Source: Pseudomonadales bacterium
GTDB taxonomy: Bacteria > Pseudomonadota > Gammaproteobacteria > Pseudomonadales > Azotimanducaceae
Length of the DNA stretch: 64,000 bases
Assembly (NCBI GenBank): GCA_012103505.1
Contig: WLWP01000001.1
Span: 1,426,001 to 1,490,000, forward strand
Direction of reading: 5' to 3'
This document shows, piece after piece, positions 62,990-64,000 of the stretch (positions are counted from its first letter, which is position 1; every line of letters starts with the position of its first letter). Made by a program: the position numbers and the translations under genes. The notes under the pieces were generated by a model. It saw nothing but the letters and a program-made list of their open reading frames with translations. It ran no database searches and was not told where the DNA came from.

Positions 62990-64000
62990 ATGACTCGTCG
63001 CTCCGTTTTCCAAACTTTGCTGCTCAGCTCTGCGACCGCACTACTAGGCGTTACAGCCTTTGCTGCAGAAAATGACATTCCACGAACAGCAGACGGTAAG
63101 CCAGACCTCAGCGGCACGTACGACATCGCCACCCTGACACCGCTGCAAAGACCAGAGGAATTTGGCGAGGCTTTGTACATGACTCCCGAGCAGGCGCAGA
63201 AAATCACTAAGACGCGAGCAGACAGGGTTGCAGCGGAAGATAATCCAAGTGATCCCAATCGTGGTGCCCCACCGGCAGGTGGGGACGGTACTGGCGGTGC
63301 TGGCGGTAACGTCGGCGGGTATAACAGCTTCTGGATCGACGCAGGCGATTCTGTAGCGCTCGACAACGGCAAGTTTCGCACTTCGATCATCAGCTACCCT
63401 GCCAATGGACGACAACCAGACCAGACCCCCGAAGCCCAGCTCGGACAACGGATCGTCGCTGATCAATTAAGAACCAATGATGGCACAGCCTACTGGCTGG
63501 ATTGGGACCGCCCTGGACCTTTCGACGACCCGGAACGTCTGCTTGCGTCTGACCGCTGCGTGGCTAGCTTCCGTGGCGCAGTTCCGTCAACGCCTTCCGT
63601 TTACAACAACTTGCAACGAATCGTGCAAACTGACGACAAGGTGATGATCCTCAACGAGATGGTGCACGATGCACGGGTTATCCGTATGAATTCCGAGCAC
63701 CTCTCCTCTGAGCTTCGATTCTGGTTGGGCGACTCAATCGGTTGGTGGGAAGGAGACACACTGGTAGTGGACACAACCAACTTCAAGGGCTATTGGGGTT
63801 TCACGTCAACCACGCCGACGTTGCACGTCGTAGAGCGTTTCACCCGCATTGGTAAGGATTCGCTCCACTATGAATTCACAGTAAACGACCCTGAGATGTG
63901 GACCGACACGTGGAAAGGCGACTTTATTTGGCCCGCAACCAGTAGAGCCGAAGAGCGCGTCTACGAATACGCCTGCCATGAAGGTAACTACGCAGTTGGC
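62990..64000 (+). CDS. secreted protein of unknown function, 3' end beyond window
   Basis: At least 337 residues from ATG 62990, open to the window edge. A twin-Arg-less signal peptide (about 1-26) is followed by ADGKPDLSGTYDIATLTPLQRP, a PDLSGTY-type opening common to a large uncharacterised family in marine and soil bacteria, and later WLGDSIGWWEGDTLVVDTTNFKGYWGF and HVVERFTRIGKDSLHYEFTVNDPEMWT, other family blocks. Periplasmic or secreted. No reaction is known to me. Confidence 0.8.
   Translation, partial: MTRRSVFQTLLLSSATALLGVTAFAAENDIPRTADGKPDLSGTYDIATLTPLQRPEEFGEALYMTPEQAQKITKTRADRVAAEDNPSDPNRGAPPAGGDGTGGAGGNVGGYNSFWIDAGDSVALDNGKFRTSIISYPANGRQPDQTPEAQLGQRIVADQLRTNDGTAYWLDWDRPGPFDDPERLLASDRCVASFRGAVPSTPSVYNNLQRIVQTDDKVMILNEMVHDARVIRMNSEHLSSELRFWLGDSIGWWEGDTLVVDTTNFKGYWGFTSTTPTLHVVERFTRIGKDSLHYEFTVNDPEMWTDTWKGDFIWPATSRAEERVYEYACHEGNYAVG

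Noticed and set aside
1..64000. CRISPR arrays, tRNA or rRNA genes
   Set aside because: No regularly spaced repeats with unique spacers, and no cloverleaf-like or rRNA-like segment found by reading; a tRNA scan would be the decisive check.

Overview
The window looks like chromosomal DNA from an uncultured, probably marine, gammaproteobacterium. This is an inference from gene content: a liu-type leucine degradation operon under a MerR regulator, a CoxLMS-type molybdenum hydroxylase, DbpA, DUF5916 and NIPSNAP proteins, NADH:flavin oxidoreductase, phytanoyl-CoA dioxygenase, several CoA-transferases and luciferase-like oxidoreductases. No rRNA, tRNA, CRISPR array, integrase or intact insertion sequence was seen. 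The genes are mostly catabolic and come in short, often translationally coupled operons on both strands.

Layout. 1-1.5 kb: a DUF5916 outer-membrane-type protein cut by the window edge, and a NIPSNAP protein. 1.6-5.9 kb: a five-gene minus-strand operon for a molybdenum hydroxylase (FAD, 2Fe-2S and Mo subunits, a MoaD-like protein ending in Gly-Gly, and an NTF2-like protein). 6.2-15 kb: single genes (Fn3-like lipoprotein, HSL-type esterase, hybrid histidine kinase, calcium-dependent PI-PLC, PNP-oxidase-fold protein, a two-half CoA-transferase, a luciferase-like monooxygenase). 15.1-17.5 kb: a frameshifted GT39-like glycosyltransferase convergent with a GT4 enzyme. 17.7-21.7 kb: a cassette of P450, NHL-repeat protein, ABM-domain protein and amidohydrolase. 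21.7-24.9 kb: YgjP/DUF45 peptidase, secreted esterase, dbpA. 25-30.2 kb: liuR-liuA-liuB-liuD. 30.2-37.6 kb: PEP-mutase/isocitrate-lyase-type enzyme, VTT membrane protein, GPH transporter, PhyH dioxygenase, NTF2-like protein, Ddn-like nitroreductase, Old Yellow Enzyme, ferric-reductase-like heme protein, HHH lipoprotein.

37.6-45.8 kb holds the most system-like block: GST-like protein, metallo-beta-lactamase hydrolase, double DsbA/HCCA-isomerase-like protein and a TetR regulator in one operon, then a sulfatase and a haloalkane-dehalogenase-like hydrolase transcribed divergently. Three matching inverted repeats (ATAATG, 5 bases, CATTAT/CATTAA) lie exactly at the promoters of the operon, the sulfatase and the dehalogenase, which suggests one regulon.

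45.9-49.7 kb contains a CoA-transferase and then a rearranged patch: a GH51 arabinofuranosidase with a one-base deletion whose 3' end now lies inverted about 0.75 kb away, with a GNAT gene between and a truncated TIR-domain gene at the far junction. 49.9-57 kb: luciferase-like oxidoreductase, SDR and a complete dipeptide/oligopeptide-type ABC importer. 57.1-60.3 kb: 2-hydroxyacid dehydrogenase and two GST-like genes, the first interrupted by an in-frame TAG. 60.3-64 kb: a small membrane protein, a secreted peroxiredoxin-like protein whose in-frame TGA falls at the redox-active Cys of a CxxC motif and is followed by a SECIS-like hairpin (probable selenoprotein), a small membrane-anchored protein, a halohydrin-dehalogenase-like SDR with a Ser-Tyr-Arg triad, and a secreted protein cut by the right edge.

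Functional assignments rest on motifs and remembered family features read by eye; no database search was run.
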